Assembly: GCA_025504975.1 (NCBI GenBank)
Contig: JANUWI010000003.1
Location: 806,001 to 870,000 of the forward strand
DNA length: 64,000 nucleotides
Source of the DNA: Plenodomus lindquistii
Taxonomy: Eukaryota > Ascomycota > Dothideomycetes > Pleosporales > Leptosphaeriaceae
Reading direction: 5' to 3'
In this document: in pieces, positions 45,726 through 57,947 of the stretch
Position numbering within the stretch: the first letter of the stretch is position 1
How the letters are laid out: each line of letters begins with the position of its first letter
Position numbers and translations under genes: made by a program
Notes under the pieces: generated by a model
What the model was told of the DNA's origin: nothing
Seen by the model: the letters and a program-made list of their open reading frames with translations, nothing else
Databases searched by the model: none

Positions 45726-46542
45726 ATGTTTGGCAAGATAGCCACAGTCCTCGGTGTGGGCGCCTTGATGGCAGCCCGCGCAGCAGCGCAGACAGACCCA
45801 GGCTTCCCAATCCAAGTCTCACAGCAACTCGGCGTCGCATACGGCAGCAACACTGTTTCTCCACCTGGAGAGCGCATCCCTCGACCTGGTATGTCATGCT
45901 TACACCTACAATGTCCAATGAATTCAGTTCAAATCAATTCAATTCACCGTACTAACCACACACACCACCCCAACAGAGACAGCCAACCCCCCAACCATCA
46001 GCCTCGACTCGTCATCCACCACCTCCCGCGCAGTCCTCCTCATGGTCGACCTCGATGTCCCCCGCAACAACACACGCGTGCAACTCCTCCACTGGCTCGC
46101 CACAGACATCACCTACGCCAACACCGCGCTCACCATCCCCGCCCCCGCACCAGTCCCCTACCTACAACCCTCGCCCCCCGTCGGCGACACACCGCACAGC
46201 TACAGCTTCGTGCTCTTCCCTCAACCCGACAACTTCAGCATCCCAGCACAGTATGCGAACTTGTCGCAGAACAGGATTGGGTTCAATGTTGCGCAGTTTG
46301 TCAGTGACGCTGGGTTGAGTGTGGTAGGTGCGTTGGCGGGGAATTTCATCACGGTGCAGAATTTGACGGGGAGTGCGACGATGATGTTTCCGCCGCCGAG
46401 GGCGACGGGTGCGCCGTCGTCGTCGAGTGGGAACGGGACGGGTCTGCCTGAGTTTCAGGGTGCGGCGGGGGCTGGCGGGGTCGTGTCTTGGGTTGTTGGG
46501 GCGGTGGCGGTGGGTGCTGGGGTTGCGGCGTTTGCTTTGTGA
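45726..46542 (+). CDS. Secreted PEBP-like protein with probable GPI anchor
   Basis: Exons 45726-45888 and 45977-46542 (242 aa). The first about 21 residues MFGKIATVLGVGALMAARAA are a signal peptide. The body has the phosphatidylethanolamine-binding (PEBP/RKIP) pattern: VLLMVDLDVPRNNTRVQLLH and HWLATDIT, later PHSYSFVLFPQPDNFSIP and NRIGFNVAQFVSDAGLSVVG. After a Ser/Gly-rich stretch the protein ends in a hydrophobic segment (GGVVSWVVGAVAVGAGVAAF), the layout of a GPI signal. Several N-glycosylation sequons (NNT, NFS, NLS, NLT). The coding strand is C-rich to about 46240 and G-rich after about 46320. Ligand and role unknown; surface or secreted location inferred. Confidence 0.85.
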
Positions 46543-46730
46543 TTGTGAGACGGGTGTTGGATAGGAAAATGGGAATGTGAGACGAAAGTTTTGCGTCTAT
46601 ACTCTATGACCTGTATTTTTTGTTTGACCCACGTAAATTGACATAGCCACCATCAGATACAAGGGTTTTACCTACCATGTACCCAACCCATACTGAACTC
46701 ACTCCCCTGCCATACCACACCACAGTACTA

Positions 46731-48168
46731 CTACGATCGACTAATCATATGGTCTCTCGCAGGCCCAACCCCAATCCACTTAATCTTAACCCCCACAAAC
46801 TTCTCAATGTACTCAATATACGCCCTCGCATTCGCAGGCAAATCATAGTAACTCTTCGCGCCCGTCGTCGGCTTCTTCCAGCCAGGCAGCGTCTCATAAA
46901 TAACCTCGACCTGGGCCAGCATCTCCACACTCGCAGGGAAGCCTTCGAGTTGCTGGCCGTGCAGCGTGTATGCGGTTGCGACCTTGAGCTCGTCAAAGTC
47001 GTCTAGGACGTCGAGTTTGGTGAGGTTGAGGGCGGTGTAGTCGTTGCAGGCGTGCGAGTGCTTGACGACGACGAGGTCGAGCCAGCCGCAGCGGCGTTTG
47101 CGGCCGGTTGTTACGCCGACTTCGTGGCCGACGGATTGCAGTTTTTCGCCCAAGGGGTTGAGTTGTTCGGTGGGGAAGGGGCCGCTGGTGGGATTTGTTA
47201 GATGGTGGGGAGGATGGTGGGGAGGCGAGACGGCGACTTACGATCCAACGCGTGTTGTGTAGGCCTTGACTACGCCGATGACTTCCTTGAGTGATCGCCA
47301 GCCTAGGTTGAGACCTGTGACGACGCCTCCGAGACCGGTGTTTGATGATGTGACGAAGGGGTATGTGCCGTAGTCGATGTCCAACATGAGGGCGTTGGCT
47401 CCTTCGACGAGGATCTTGGCTTTGTTTTCCTTTGCGGATGCGAGGAGTGGTATCTGGTCGACGACGTAAGGGGCGAGTTTCTCACGGAGCGACTATAAAA
47501 GTTATGTCAGTAAAGGCCTGCGCACCGTCCGGTGCCGGCTCTTCATACCTTGTATCTTGCAATCTCCTCGTCGACATCGTACTTGAGCAAGTCGCCGAAG
47601 CGCTTCTGGAAGCCCGATGCCAGCCGCCGGAGCTTGGTCTCGAACAGCTCCTCATCGAAGAGATCGCACATGCGAAGACCACTGCGAGTCATCTTGGTGC
47701 TGTATGTTGGGCCGATGCCCTTCCTTGTCGTGCCTATGCCACAACCATCAGCACTTGACCCTGCCATTCTTCCCAACTGCATAGCTCACCAATGAACCCC
47801 CCACCCAGCTCCACCTCCTCCAGCCCATCCACCAACTGATGCACATCAAACACGACATGGGCGCGATCCGAAATGTATATCCGACCCTCGGTCTTCAAGC
47901 CATGTTTCTCCAGAGCCTCGAGCTCCTTGAAGAAGCTCGGCACGTGCACAACGCATCCACTCCCAATGACATTGATGCAGCTGGGATTGACAAGGCCACT
48001 GGGCAGAATGTGGAAGTCGTAGGTGACGCCGTTTGCGACAATGGTATGGCCTGCGTTGTTACCGCCCTGGGCGCGGCAGCAGATTTGCGATTCGTGGGCG
48101 AGGATGTCGGCGAGTTTGCCTTTGCCTTCGTCGCCCCATTGGGCGCCGAGGACGACTGTGACGGACAT
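46731..48168 (-). CDS. ADE12: Adenylosuccinate synthetase
   Basis: Joins IMP and aspartate with GTP to make adenylosuccinate, the first committed step to AMP. Minus-strand exons: 48168-47790, 47733-47549, 47492-47242, 47184-46731 (422 aa). The GTP loop [15 protein letters not shown] is at the amino end, then [95 protein letters not shown] and [19 protein letters not shown]. All residues expected of a working enzyme are present. Exon phases agree through three introns of 49-57 bp. Length is normal for fungal ADE12. Highest-confidence metabolic gene in the window. Confidence 0.97.
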
Positions 48169-48949
48169 TGCTGTGCCGTGACAGTGGAGTTGACAGAGGA
48201 AGGGGGCGGGGGGAGACGGAGAGAGCGTTCTATTATTCCAAGAGCCGTTCTGGAGAGAGAGACCACCGGACTTGGCCGTGTTAGTCAGAGGGCCTAATAA
48301 AAGATTTGCGGGTAATGGAGCGGACGTCGCAAACGGTCTTGTGCGTTGTCCTGCGCTCGGTTTGGTCCAACAACGGGTCAATTGCTATGGGGGTTTGTAT
48401 GGCTATCTATTTGTCCTGTAGCAAATGCCTTGGAAACTTTGCTCATCTCTACTGTTGGAGATTGGTGCAGTCAGAGTGAATGTTGCTGCCCCGCCATCGA
48501 TTGCCCCGCCATGCACGCGCGATGCCGCAATGAGAAGCACGGGCCAATGACATCGCTTGCACGTACCGCAACATGCTTTACTGGCAGTTGCTCACACTAC
48601 AGGTACGCAAAGTGGTGCGGATATCACGGAGACGGTTCTAGTTTCAGACATGCAAATTACAATGATACTAAGTCATGACACTTTACAAAGCTCCTGAGAT
48701 GATACGAAATAGATTCTGGAGGAGAGGAAAACAAACGAAAAAGAAAACAACAACAAAGGCCCATGGGTATCCTTGATTTTATCTAAAGAAAACAAAACAT
48801 CGTGATCAATGTACATTGCGAAGGTATATTATGTTAAGATCTTCCACATATGCACACAAATCGCCTATCTCTTGCTCCTTGCTCTTCTTCCGCCCTCTCA
48901 ACTGACTCTCGCCCACAAACGCAATAAAACAATGTAAATCCAGCACTTT
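48169..48949. other. ADE12 promoter and tyrosinase 3' flank
   Basis: About 0.78 kb. The part next to 48168 is the ADE12 promoter; an A-rich run near 48725-48800 is probably the tyrosinase 3' untranslated region. No gene seen. Confidence 0.5.
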
Positions 48950-51225
48950 TTACATCTCAGCGTATAGGAAGTTGCCTTCAGGGTCGACGTAGTGGACGGT
49001 CTGCTTGGACACGCAGTAACCCTCCTCCTCCCATGGCAACGATGGGTATGGGAACACGCCGTTGGATGGCGAAGAGGGCTTGCCGCCGCTGAGGCCGGGC
49101 TCCTCGTACTCTGGGCCCTCGGGGAGCGGGATATCGATGGCGCTGGGAACGTAGGTGAAGGGCTTTCCGGCGGGGAGGTTGATGGTAGCCTCGGGCATAA
49201 CCTGGTATGGTGCGCTGAGATCTGGGAGCTCGTCGTCGCTGGCAGCAGGGACAGCCTTGGTGCACTTGGCTGTGACGTGGAAGTCGGGGAGATCCTCAGG
49301 GTTGATCTCGCCGTTGACGCCGATGACCTTGTAGTACAGGTTCTCAGCCAGGTAGGGCTCGACATCCTCGGGCTTGAGCGAGGCAAGCTCGCCGTAGTGC
49401 TCCTTGCCCTGGAGGCAGGTGGTCAAGGGAATGACACCTTGAGTGATGACAGGCTGAGATGCGTTGCCGCCGCCAGCCATCATGGCACCAAGAACACCGT
49501 AAGCGCCAACATAGTTGGGGTCTTGAGTGAAGTCCGTGGATGGGTCGTAGTCTGCCTCGAGGGTGCTGTTGCTGGAGGGCGAGGTAGAGTTGTTGATTGA
49601 GTGGGGCAAGGTAGAGTTGCTGATAGGGTAGGGGCCAGTCGAGTTGCTGGTTGAGTTGCTGCCAGGCTTGCCAAGGAAGCAGTGCACAGTGTAGGACCCA
49701 TCCAGAGCATACTTGTTGGCAGTGATGGAAAGAACATGGTGGTAGTCACCCTCCTTGAATGGACGACCGAGGTACTGGCCAGTGGTGTCGTCGGAACGCT
49801 TGCTGAGAGTCCTGCTGCCAGCACCGTAGAGGCTGGTGACAGCACGAGCGACCTGTTGGTAAGAACGGTCGCTGGTCTCGGGGTAGTGGTAACCAAGAAC
49901 ACGAGTCTCCTTGACGTCGACGCTAGTGAAGTAGGTGCCACGCGTGTCCTTCGTGAACGGCTTGAGAGGCGTGTATGCGTTCTTCGCCTCGCCCTGGTTC
50001 CACTGGGCCATGGGGCGCCCGATGTTGCCGTTGGAGACGTATGTGTTGGGGACAATCAGTTGGTACATGGCGAGGAGACGATCAACGTTGGTGTGGTGAA
50101 GCCAGAAAAGAGGGTCGAAGGAGGAGATGTCGAGATAGTACATGTGACCACCACTCTCGCCACCAGCGGTGTTGTGTACAGCATCGTGGATACCCTCGAA
50201 GCTATCAACACCACTGTTGCTCACATCTGTTCGCACACCAATGGCCGAAGTGCTAGCGGCACCCCAGCCCTGCTTGCTGGCGAATAAAGCGAAGACACGG
50301 TCACGAAGGGAAAGTCGCAGCGAGTTGAAACGAGCGTTCATCTCGTTGTTGTTGCTGCGAGTGGGGCCGCCGACCGGGCGACGAAGAGTGCTGGGCCAGC
50401 TGTTCCACGGACCTCCACCGACCTCGGGAGGAATCGATTGACCCCAGCTGTATGAATAGATAGGGTTGGGGATGGTGACTGAGCCAGATGGCTTGGTGAC
50501 ACGAACGGTGGGATCACGCATGGCCTGAGGGACCGCGGTGTTGGTCTCGATGGCCCAATCCCAGTATGGCATACGCAAAGTGGCCGCAGCGTTTCGCCAT
50601 CGCTGCTGCTGGTTAGATGGGAACTGGGCAATGACCTCCTGGACGGCCTGGTACCAGGCTTGCTGTAGATCTTGTTAGTCTGAATGCATTGGCCCATGTA
50701 GGTGCAACGTACCTCATAGATGGCCAGGTAGGGCCTGTGCCAGGAGCCGAAGAGGGTGTTGACGTGAGGGCAGAATCCAGCCTGGTTCAACAATGGAGTT
50801 GGGAAGTTGTTCCACGTCTGGAATGGGCGTCCGTGGACACCCGCAACCTGGTAGTAGGACAGGGGGTCACTCTTGCTCTTGCCCTGGAACCTCTCCATAC
50901 CGAGGAGATACAAGTTCCACTGGTCGGCATTCTTCTGCAGGTCACGGATTTCCAAACGGGGGTAGGAAGCGCGGCCATCTCTGCACACACCATTGTTGCC
51001 GGTGCCCGAGCTGCACACTCCGGTGATTGCGATGAAGCCGCTCGATTGACGCTTTTCGAGCTCGCCAGCGACCTCGTTGATCTGGTTCTCAAGGACAGCA
51101 TCGAGAGAACGGGCAGGGTGAGAGTGGTGGTGGGCGCCGTGCTGGAAGGCCACGGAGACCTGGAGAAGAGCAAAGATGGCGACTAGCATGGTCATCATGC
51201 TCTGCGGCTTGCTGAAATTGGCCAT
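48950..51225 (-). CDS. Secreted tyrosinase (type-3 copper monooxygenase)
   Basis: Oxidises monophenols and diphenols to quinones, towards melanin or cross-linking. Minus-strand exons 51225-50713 and 50662-48950 (741 aa). The amino end has a signal peptide (MMTMLVAIFALLQVSVAFQH). Copper site A includes GRPFQTWNNF and CPHVNTLFGSWHRPYLAIYE; site B includes GIHDAVHN, YLDISSFDPLFWLHHTNVDR. The Trp-rich LRMPYWDWAIE lies between. A long carboxy part after about residue 420 has Asn/Ser/Thr-rich linkers with many glycosylation sequons and a tyrosinase carboxy domain that in relatives shields the active site until cleaved. The 50-bp intron sits right after HRPYLAIYE. A GCGAT repeat lies in the 5' leader near 51307-51330. 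Confidence 0.93.
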
Positions 51226-54147
51226 GGCGAAAGAAATTGCGCGTTATATCAAGGCGATCAGGGCCGGGAAAGGTCGACTCGATAACCGGGAAAATCCAAG
51301 AGAAAGCGAATGCGATGCGATGCGATGCGCGACAACAAAGGAGTGTAACGACCTAGGAACGGCTCCAGAGGTCTACAAAGAAAACTGTCCTTGGGGAAGA
51401 AACCTCGACGTCAAAAACAACGAGGAATCAGAGGTGCGGCGTAGTCGGAGCAGGGGCGGGCACCGTTCAGGGTCATATATCGAGACATAGTAATCCCGGA
51501 CCAGCCTTAATTTGGAAAGGTGGGATCCCGTCTGTCACTTTTTGGGGAGAACGAGGCGGTGGAGCCGTGAGGGGACGCATGGCAGCACGGCACTGTGAAT
51601 GGGTGATTGGATGACATTGAGACCCCTGCCAGGCCCGAAACGAGCGACGGCCAACGATGTGCACGCTCGCCCCTGACTTGGCCGCATCCAGGTCAAGTGC
51701 TTTGGCGCGCTGGGGCCGCTGCGGGCTTATGATTTGAAGCAAACAAGCGCCTGTTCAAAGCCTCTGATGCTGTCCTACGCTGTACCGTCGCCGTGATATG
51801 TTGATGGTAGCGGAGAGTTGCGAAGATGGTAGTTGCAGCCGTGCAACCTGACTGGGTGAAATGACATGGGATGAATCCCCATGCACCTCATTTTCGCGCA
51901 CCGAACGAGCCACGGCGGAACAGTCGACGATCTGGATCTTTTGGGAGTGAAGTCCACGCAACTAGCAGTAGTCATCAGCCATGCGCCTCACCAGCACGAC
52001 CCTGCTCCAGCTCCATCCGCAGCGAACGATCTTAGTTTGATTGCGGTTCGTCTGCCTACATATTCTGCATGCTTCATGCAAGGCAGGCATCCACACGAGA
52101 AATGGCCAAGATAGACACCTCGCTGCGCATCGTCATCTCACGGCGATCAGGTCGGGCTTAATGTGGACGCTGTGCTATTGTTGTACTCTTCTTCGGTGCC
52201 TGCAGTCTCCAGCACGCAGAGCCTCAGCCGCCTCTACGGCAACTTCCTCGGCCGCCTCGCTTGTGGAACTGGCTTATGCAGCGCCAGCGCTTTGTTTCAC
52301 CATCCCACCGCCCGTCTCCACCCATCCACAGCCTTTTCTGGGGCCATCGCGACTCGTTGTTTCAATCACACAATGTTTCCGAGGTCTGTGTTGCTTGGTA
52401 ATGTCAAGCTTTCTGATCTTGTGGGGACTGCCTATGTATTCCTGGGTCACCCGAGACATCTCCCAGCTGTTGCGAAATGACGTCCGCAACTCCGGTGCCT
52501 GCTCCACAACAAAGAACCTTTCGAGAGTGGAGTTGCGTGAAACAGACCTCCAAGTCGGCTCTCGGCGCGGCGCATGCCCAGTCGCGCAAAGGCGTGGCAA
52601 TACTCAGCCCCAAAGCATGCAACAACACCTGAGCGCTCACGCAGTCCACATATCTAGCGAGCAAGGTCCAGCTGCCTGCAGCGACTGACCGCTTACCGAA
52701 TGCTACCTGCCCGTACAACGAACTCCAGCATCTTGCACAATGGTCTGATAGTGCATTCGGCATTGTCTTGTGCAACGACCCGTCACCTTAGCCACAACCA
52801 AAGACACCCCGATGACAATCCCCTTCACGTGGAGACTAGCCTACACGGGCATACGTACAACGTTACGCTTCACCGGAACAAAATCGGGCTCATCATTACC
52901 TACGCCATGGCACGTGTATAAAGCGGGAGATGTGTTGAGAATCGTAGACTTTCGGTCTCATCGGAATGCGGCTCCATGCACACGCGCTATCGGTCCCCGA
53001 TCAGCCATGGCAAAGAGTCCGAGCACCATTGAAGATGAACTGTTCTTCGCATTTGCGCCAGCATCACGGACAACCTTTGAGCGTGGTTTCGAGTTCACTC
53101 AGCAACGCTTGTTTGAATGATTGCCAAGTTCCTCAACTTGCTCACGACAAGGGCCATCCTCGATCCTGTACGATATCGGGTATACGTCCTCTATTGATAG
53201 TACGACCTGGTAGGATGTAGGCTGCCATGTTTTGTCGGGTCCTACAGGGTGCAGTTGACAAGGTGAAGCCATGAACTTTCCGATAACAATTCGGAAGTAT
53301 CCTATATACTTGCGTGTTCCAGATTGACGACAACCATCTAATTGTCTGACAAGTGTCAAAGGCTTCTGCAGGTCCATCAGCCTACGGTTGACAAACGTGG
53401 AGTTTCATGCGAAATTTGAGAGAGAAATGGGAAAGCGAATGAAACTGGTCTCTACTCTGATACTATCATCTCTCTGCGATGGAGTCTTCCCGGTACATCC
53501 TTGCTACCCCACGCCTTTCGCTCATAGTGGTTCGCCGACAATGCAGCTTGCCTGGTGCCATTGATGCTGAGGGACTAACGAGATATGACGTTTGGCTGCG
53601 TGTTGTTCTTCACGCATCCAAACGCATTGCTGAGAGAACGCCTGCATGGTGGTCAATCAATTGGCAAAACCTGGGTCTGAGAATGTACGAGCGTCTGCAA
53701 GGTTCCAATTCAGAAAATTGAACTTTTGTCACTTACGTAGTAGGAATCGACTGCTCAACTCCCACTGCTTTATTCGTTGTAGGTTGTTGTTCTTCTAAAC
53801 GCAGTCTAACAACACTCGAACTGAGCAAACCCGGTGGATGTACCTGGTTTGTGACATTCACAATGAGACTTGTACTGTAGAGACTTGGTTTGAGTAGTCT
53901 TGGTATTGAAGTCGTACTGTCGACAGGCACATTTCATGAAAGCAAACTCCGAGTTCACTTGGGCGAAGTCCTAGTTGCAAAACGTCTCGAAAATGGCGAG
54001 GTCATCGAGGCCACGGTCTGTAATCCAGGGGCGGATGTCCTCGAATATCATGGCTGTCTACTTGTCCAGTGGCAGTAATCCTGTGCCGTTGTGTGCAGCC
54101 GCTCGATGTCGGTTGTGTTTCGATAATGACGGAATCCCTTGCTTACA
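51226..54147. other. Tyrosinase promoter and long gene-poor region
   Basis: About 2.9 kb. The first few hundred bases are the tyrosinase promoter. Open frames at 52041-52688, 52700-53220, 53479-53721 and 53890-54078 lack domains, signal peptides or plausible splice partners. No RNA gene recognised. Confidence 0.45.
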
Positions 54148-54706
54148 CTAATAATATAGCACATAGTTGTCGTCATTTTCCTCTTTGTGTGACTTGAACT
54201 GTTCCTCGTTTTGATGGCGTAGGACCCTCGTGGCAACGATAATTGAGAAGATCCATTGACAATTAATGCATCTTGTCGTCTTCATTGCGGTTTGTAATGC
54301 AGATGAAGCATCGTTGAGGTCAGGGAGCGTGTTCAAAATAGGCCTCATGCCTGTTCGAATCATCCACAGCCGAACGACGTCGATAGGTACGTGGACCTTG
54401 GCGCCCTCCTTTACTTGACGTCCATCGGCCAGTTTGACAAGCGTATCATGCAGATTTGTGTACCGACCAGAGTTTGCAAACCGTGCCAGCTCCAAGGTAC
54501 AACACCAATATACCATTCACACTAATGGTATTGGCAGCCATGTCAACTTCTACGCATGCATGGTCAAAGTGCAATTGCGCCATATTATCTCCGAAGATCC
54601 ACCAGATCATTACCAGCACTCGAGTCATCAGTGTGGGCAGATCGGCCACAGCTGAGCTCGGCAGCACCTCCGAATTGTGGGTTCCTTTGCTGTTTTCGTT
54701 GGTCAT
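54148..54706 (-). pseudogene. Possible decayed coding fragment
   Basis: Two overlapping minus-strand frames read as one protein after a frame change: LHFDHACVEVDMAANTISVN in the upper part (54446-54706) and LARFANSGRYTNLHDTLVKL, VHVPIDVVRLWMIRTGMRP in the lower part (54148-54516). The text looks coding but I cannot name a family. It could be a frameshifted relic or an unrecognised intron. Confidence 0.3.
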
Positions 54707-55500
54707 GTTTTGGCCTGACTGTTGGTATCGTTGTTGGGAGCATTGGCTCCTGTCTCCTGGCGTTGTTTGGGGTGGTGATTAGTTGGTAGGAGTGACGGCA
54801 ACGTAAAGAGCTCTTCTTCGTCTGACGGTGTCTGGCGGGTCCGACGTCTTGACGTGCGGTGATTAGGTGGGGTGTCAGTGTCGCCCTGGTCAAGGTGGGA
54901 CGTATCGATAGTGACTTCGTCGTCACTGTCATTGAAGCAAAGTTGGTGAGGTGCATGTCGCTTGAGCCTGCGGCGAGTAGGTGGAGTTTGCCAGACCTCC
55001 GCCTCACCATTATCTTCGACAGCTGACGCTCGCCGGCCATCATCGTCGACGCCGGATACTCGCTCGCATCATCTTCGACGCCGGATGCTCCCTCGTCCTG
55101 TTGACGCAGCGAGCGATGATGTTGTTGCTGCGGGGGTTTGCCGTCCAGTGTGAGCACAATCAAGCCGGTTTCGAGGTAGTGTCGTGCGAGACGGTGAGCC
55201 AACTTCTTCCCACTTTTGTGCGGGTTATCATGACCGATCCGGATCCACGCGAATCTCGAGTGTTTATATTTGCTTTTCTTGTCAAAACACTTGGACATAG
55301 AAGCCTCTAGCTCATGTTTAGTGCTGTATGTTCGGACAGTGGGCAGTTGCCATTCTTTCAGCATTTTCTGGAACATGGCCTCCTCATCCTGTCGACGGTT
55401 GGCTGCTGCTAGTATGAAGGTAGCACTTGCCGTGAATATAGACGTGACAACAAACCGTCTGGCGGTGCCATGATTGCGCCGGTGATGGTGTAGCGCGTAG
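54585..55500 (-). CDS. Hypothetical protein with one possible membrane segment
   Basis: Not recognised. The minus strand is open from about 55500 to the stop at 54585. It reads RRFVVTSIFTASATFILAAA (possible single membrane helix), NRRQDEEAMFQKMLKEWQLP, then basic text with WIRIGHDNPHKSGKKLAHRL and ARHYLETGLIVLTLDGK, then a Ser/Arg/Thr-rich tail that looks noncoding. The first ATG in frame is at 55376, below the membrane segment, so a 5' exon may be missing. Could equally be a relic; the lower third overlaps another decayed frame. Confidence 0.3.
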
Positions 55501-56369
55501 CAGTGTCGGCGGAGATCTTACATCGTCCGCCGGCAGTGAGATGTGCGGGTTGGAAGCAGCCGAAGAAGTAGCAAGTGGGACGCGTCGAGTCGTTCATTTG
55601 TTGCGGGTTAGTGGTGGTTGAGGAAAGAGGAAGAGCGAGGCGGGTGGTGCTTTGTTTACGTCACACGTCACCGCCTACAAAACTGGTCCTCTCCCACCAT
55701 TGATCAGCCTCTTCTCTCACTGCCGTCTCATCCCATGCACCGCAACAACAACGAGTGTCACCTTCTCCTCTTCTTCACAGAGAGTCTCAACTCCACCGAG
55801 AGTATTTCCTAGAGTATCCGTCCCAAGAGGAAGAATTCCAGACACTCGGCTGCACACAGCACAAGCTTAGTTCCCATGAGATTTCCCTCATTGATGGGTC
55901 CGCTCTAACCATGAGCGCCATTGAGGAAGGAGTACCATCGTTGGCTACGAGGGCGCGAGAGTTTGCTGTGTTGGTTCCCGTGTGGTCCCTTCCTGGATAG
56001 GTCGGCTCTAACCACGGACGTTGAGACACGGTGCGGGTTTGGAGAGAGCCACACCAACGATGCAGAATGAAGTTGTAGATTGGCTACAATTAGCCTAGAC
56101 ATGGATGGCTTCTTGAAATCAGTACATTGTTGCCGCTGAACGTGCATTAGTACAGCATGTTTGTGAAGCTTTTTGGTGCCTGGACGTAATATCCCCTCGT
56201 CCTCCCTCGCCCCGCTCCGCCCCGCCCCCTTCCCCTCCGTTCCGCCATGACCAGGCGATCCTCATGTCAGCCAAGACTTGCTTACCGATAGGAACTGATT
56301 GCAGATGTCGATGTTGGCTTGTGTGTCCACGTCTGGCGCGTGCATGCGGTACCGCCGATCCGGGAACAG

Positions 56370-57201
56370 TCATCGATGAACGTACCCGCAAGACGCCATC
56401 TCTAGATCTGAGCATTGCTTGACAAGGCGGGCCACTTTCACAGGCTGGAGCGACGGCATGCCTTGCGAGTCAGGCCACTGTAGCTGTTTGGTGCCAAGGC
56501 GGTCCGCGTGCGTCCTGATCAACCGGCTGTTCCCTAAGAGTGCCCTCACAAAAGCATTGATGTCGTGGCTGCTCCACCAAGACCACACGCGATGGGTGCC
56601 TAGATGAAAGCCGACCGCCAAGGCTGCATCACCGACGCCTGCGATTCTCAGACCGGTGGTGCGATTCCCGGGGTAGAAGTTGGCGAGATACGCTTTCTGT
56701 TGCCACAAACTCGTGTTGTCCGACTGGGAGTACTTTTTTTTTCTGTGAGTGTTGAAAACAGCTTCCATTTTATCTACCTCTAATATTGGCATGGCGCCAT
56801 AATCTATCGACATAGAGACGATAATGACACCGGTCTTGGCGTCGCGTATGGTCATTGAGTATGGGACACAGGGTGAACCCTTTGGAGTGCTGAACTCGAT
56901 ATCTATCGTCTACACGACGTACCGGCCCGTATATATCGTGTAATAGTCGGATCTCGTCGAGTGTCGTGGGATCAGTTGGTCGAGTAAACATGACTGCCTG
57001 GCTCCCTGCAGACGTGATGAAAAACCTTGATGGACTCTCAATCTCACCAAAGTAGGCGATGGCATCGGTCAATATCCGGTTGTGCTCCACACAGTAACGA
57101 CCGCCATGCTGTGGATGGAGGGTGCAGAGGACGTAAAACCCGCATGACGGCCTACCATTCACATCAAATATTCGGCGGCGGATGATTCGCCACCAGCCTC
57201 A
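56370..57201 (-). pseudogene. Unrecognised coding relic with a frameshift
   Basis: The minus strand reads RRIFDVNGRPSCGFYVLCTL, GGRYCVEHNRILTDAIAYFG, PSRFFITSAGSQAVMFTRPT and LDEIRLLHDIYGPVRR in one frame, then, after a one-base shift near 56910, DIEFSTPKGSPCVPYSMTIR, DAKTGVIIVSMSIDYGAMPI and LANFYPGNRTTGLRIAGVGD, closing at 56370. A TAG lies just upstream in the second frame. Neither part has a good ATG start near the beginning. It is protein-like, but I cannot assign a family. Confidence 0.4.
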
Positions 57202-57947
57202 ACGCTTGCGACATGCGGATAGACCAGAGTTGTCGCCCACCCGCCCCCCCATCTTGGTTGTCTGCATCGTCTTGGTCGCTTGCATCTTCTTGAATGCCCC
57301 AAATTCTCGTGACGTCAACAATCCCCTTTTTTTACAACTAGCACACTCCTACTCTCGAGAGTAGGATTCGAAATTGTAAAGCACAAACTGTAACGGCTAT
57401 GAAGTAGACCATCTTAGGCTGTATAGCTTATATATCTTTTTTTAGAGAGCATCTTTTATTTATTAACTTCTAGACTCTTAAGACCACCATTTAGTACATC
57501 TACCAGGATTCGTAAAAAGATGAACAAATCTCGCCTAGACTATAGTATCACTGTACACTCTATGAGTGATTATGAGCTTTACTCTAGTAGTCTACAGTCT
57601 ACATGTCTTCTCCTCGCTACTCCACAGACTGCAGATCCGTGCTCTTTAGTTGATATGGAGACTTGATACTGTAATTACGAGCTCTCTTCGTAATGCTTGT
57701 GGTATACATTGGACCTTCTTGAGTTAAAGTGCTATCATCCTTTTCTTGATTAGCATAAAAGATGTAGAAATGATGCGCAAAGTAAATATCACAAATAATT
57801 CATCGTCTTTTGAATGTTTTTAATCATCATATATCGTAAACATATCTGAGTGAAGAGTAAATTAGGAAACCGTCATTGTCATGCTAACCCAGCCCATGTC
57901 CTTAAAAACGCCAACAATTCTCTGAAGAAAATGGATCATACATCCAT
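57202..57947. other. AT-rich gene-free tract
   Basis: About 0.75 kb; 57370-57850 is markedly AT-rich with TA-rich words and stops in every frame, like RIP-degraded repeat DNA. The last part flanks the PDC stop codon. Confidence 0.55.

Noticed and set aside
52041..52688. 215-residue plus-strand open frame downstream of the tyrosinase promoter
   Set aside because: Does not begin with ATG and composition looks random; no family resemblance.
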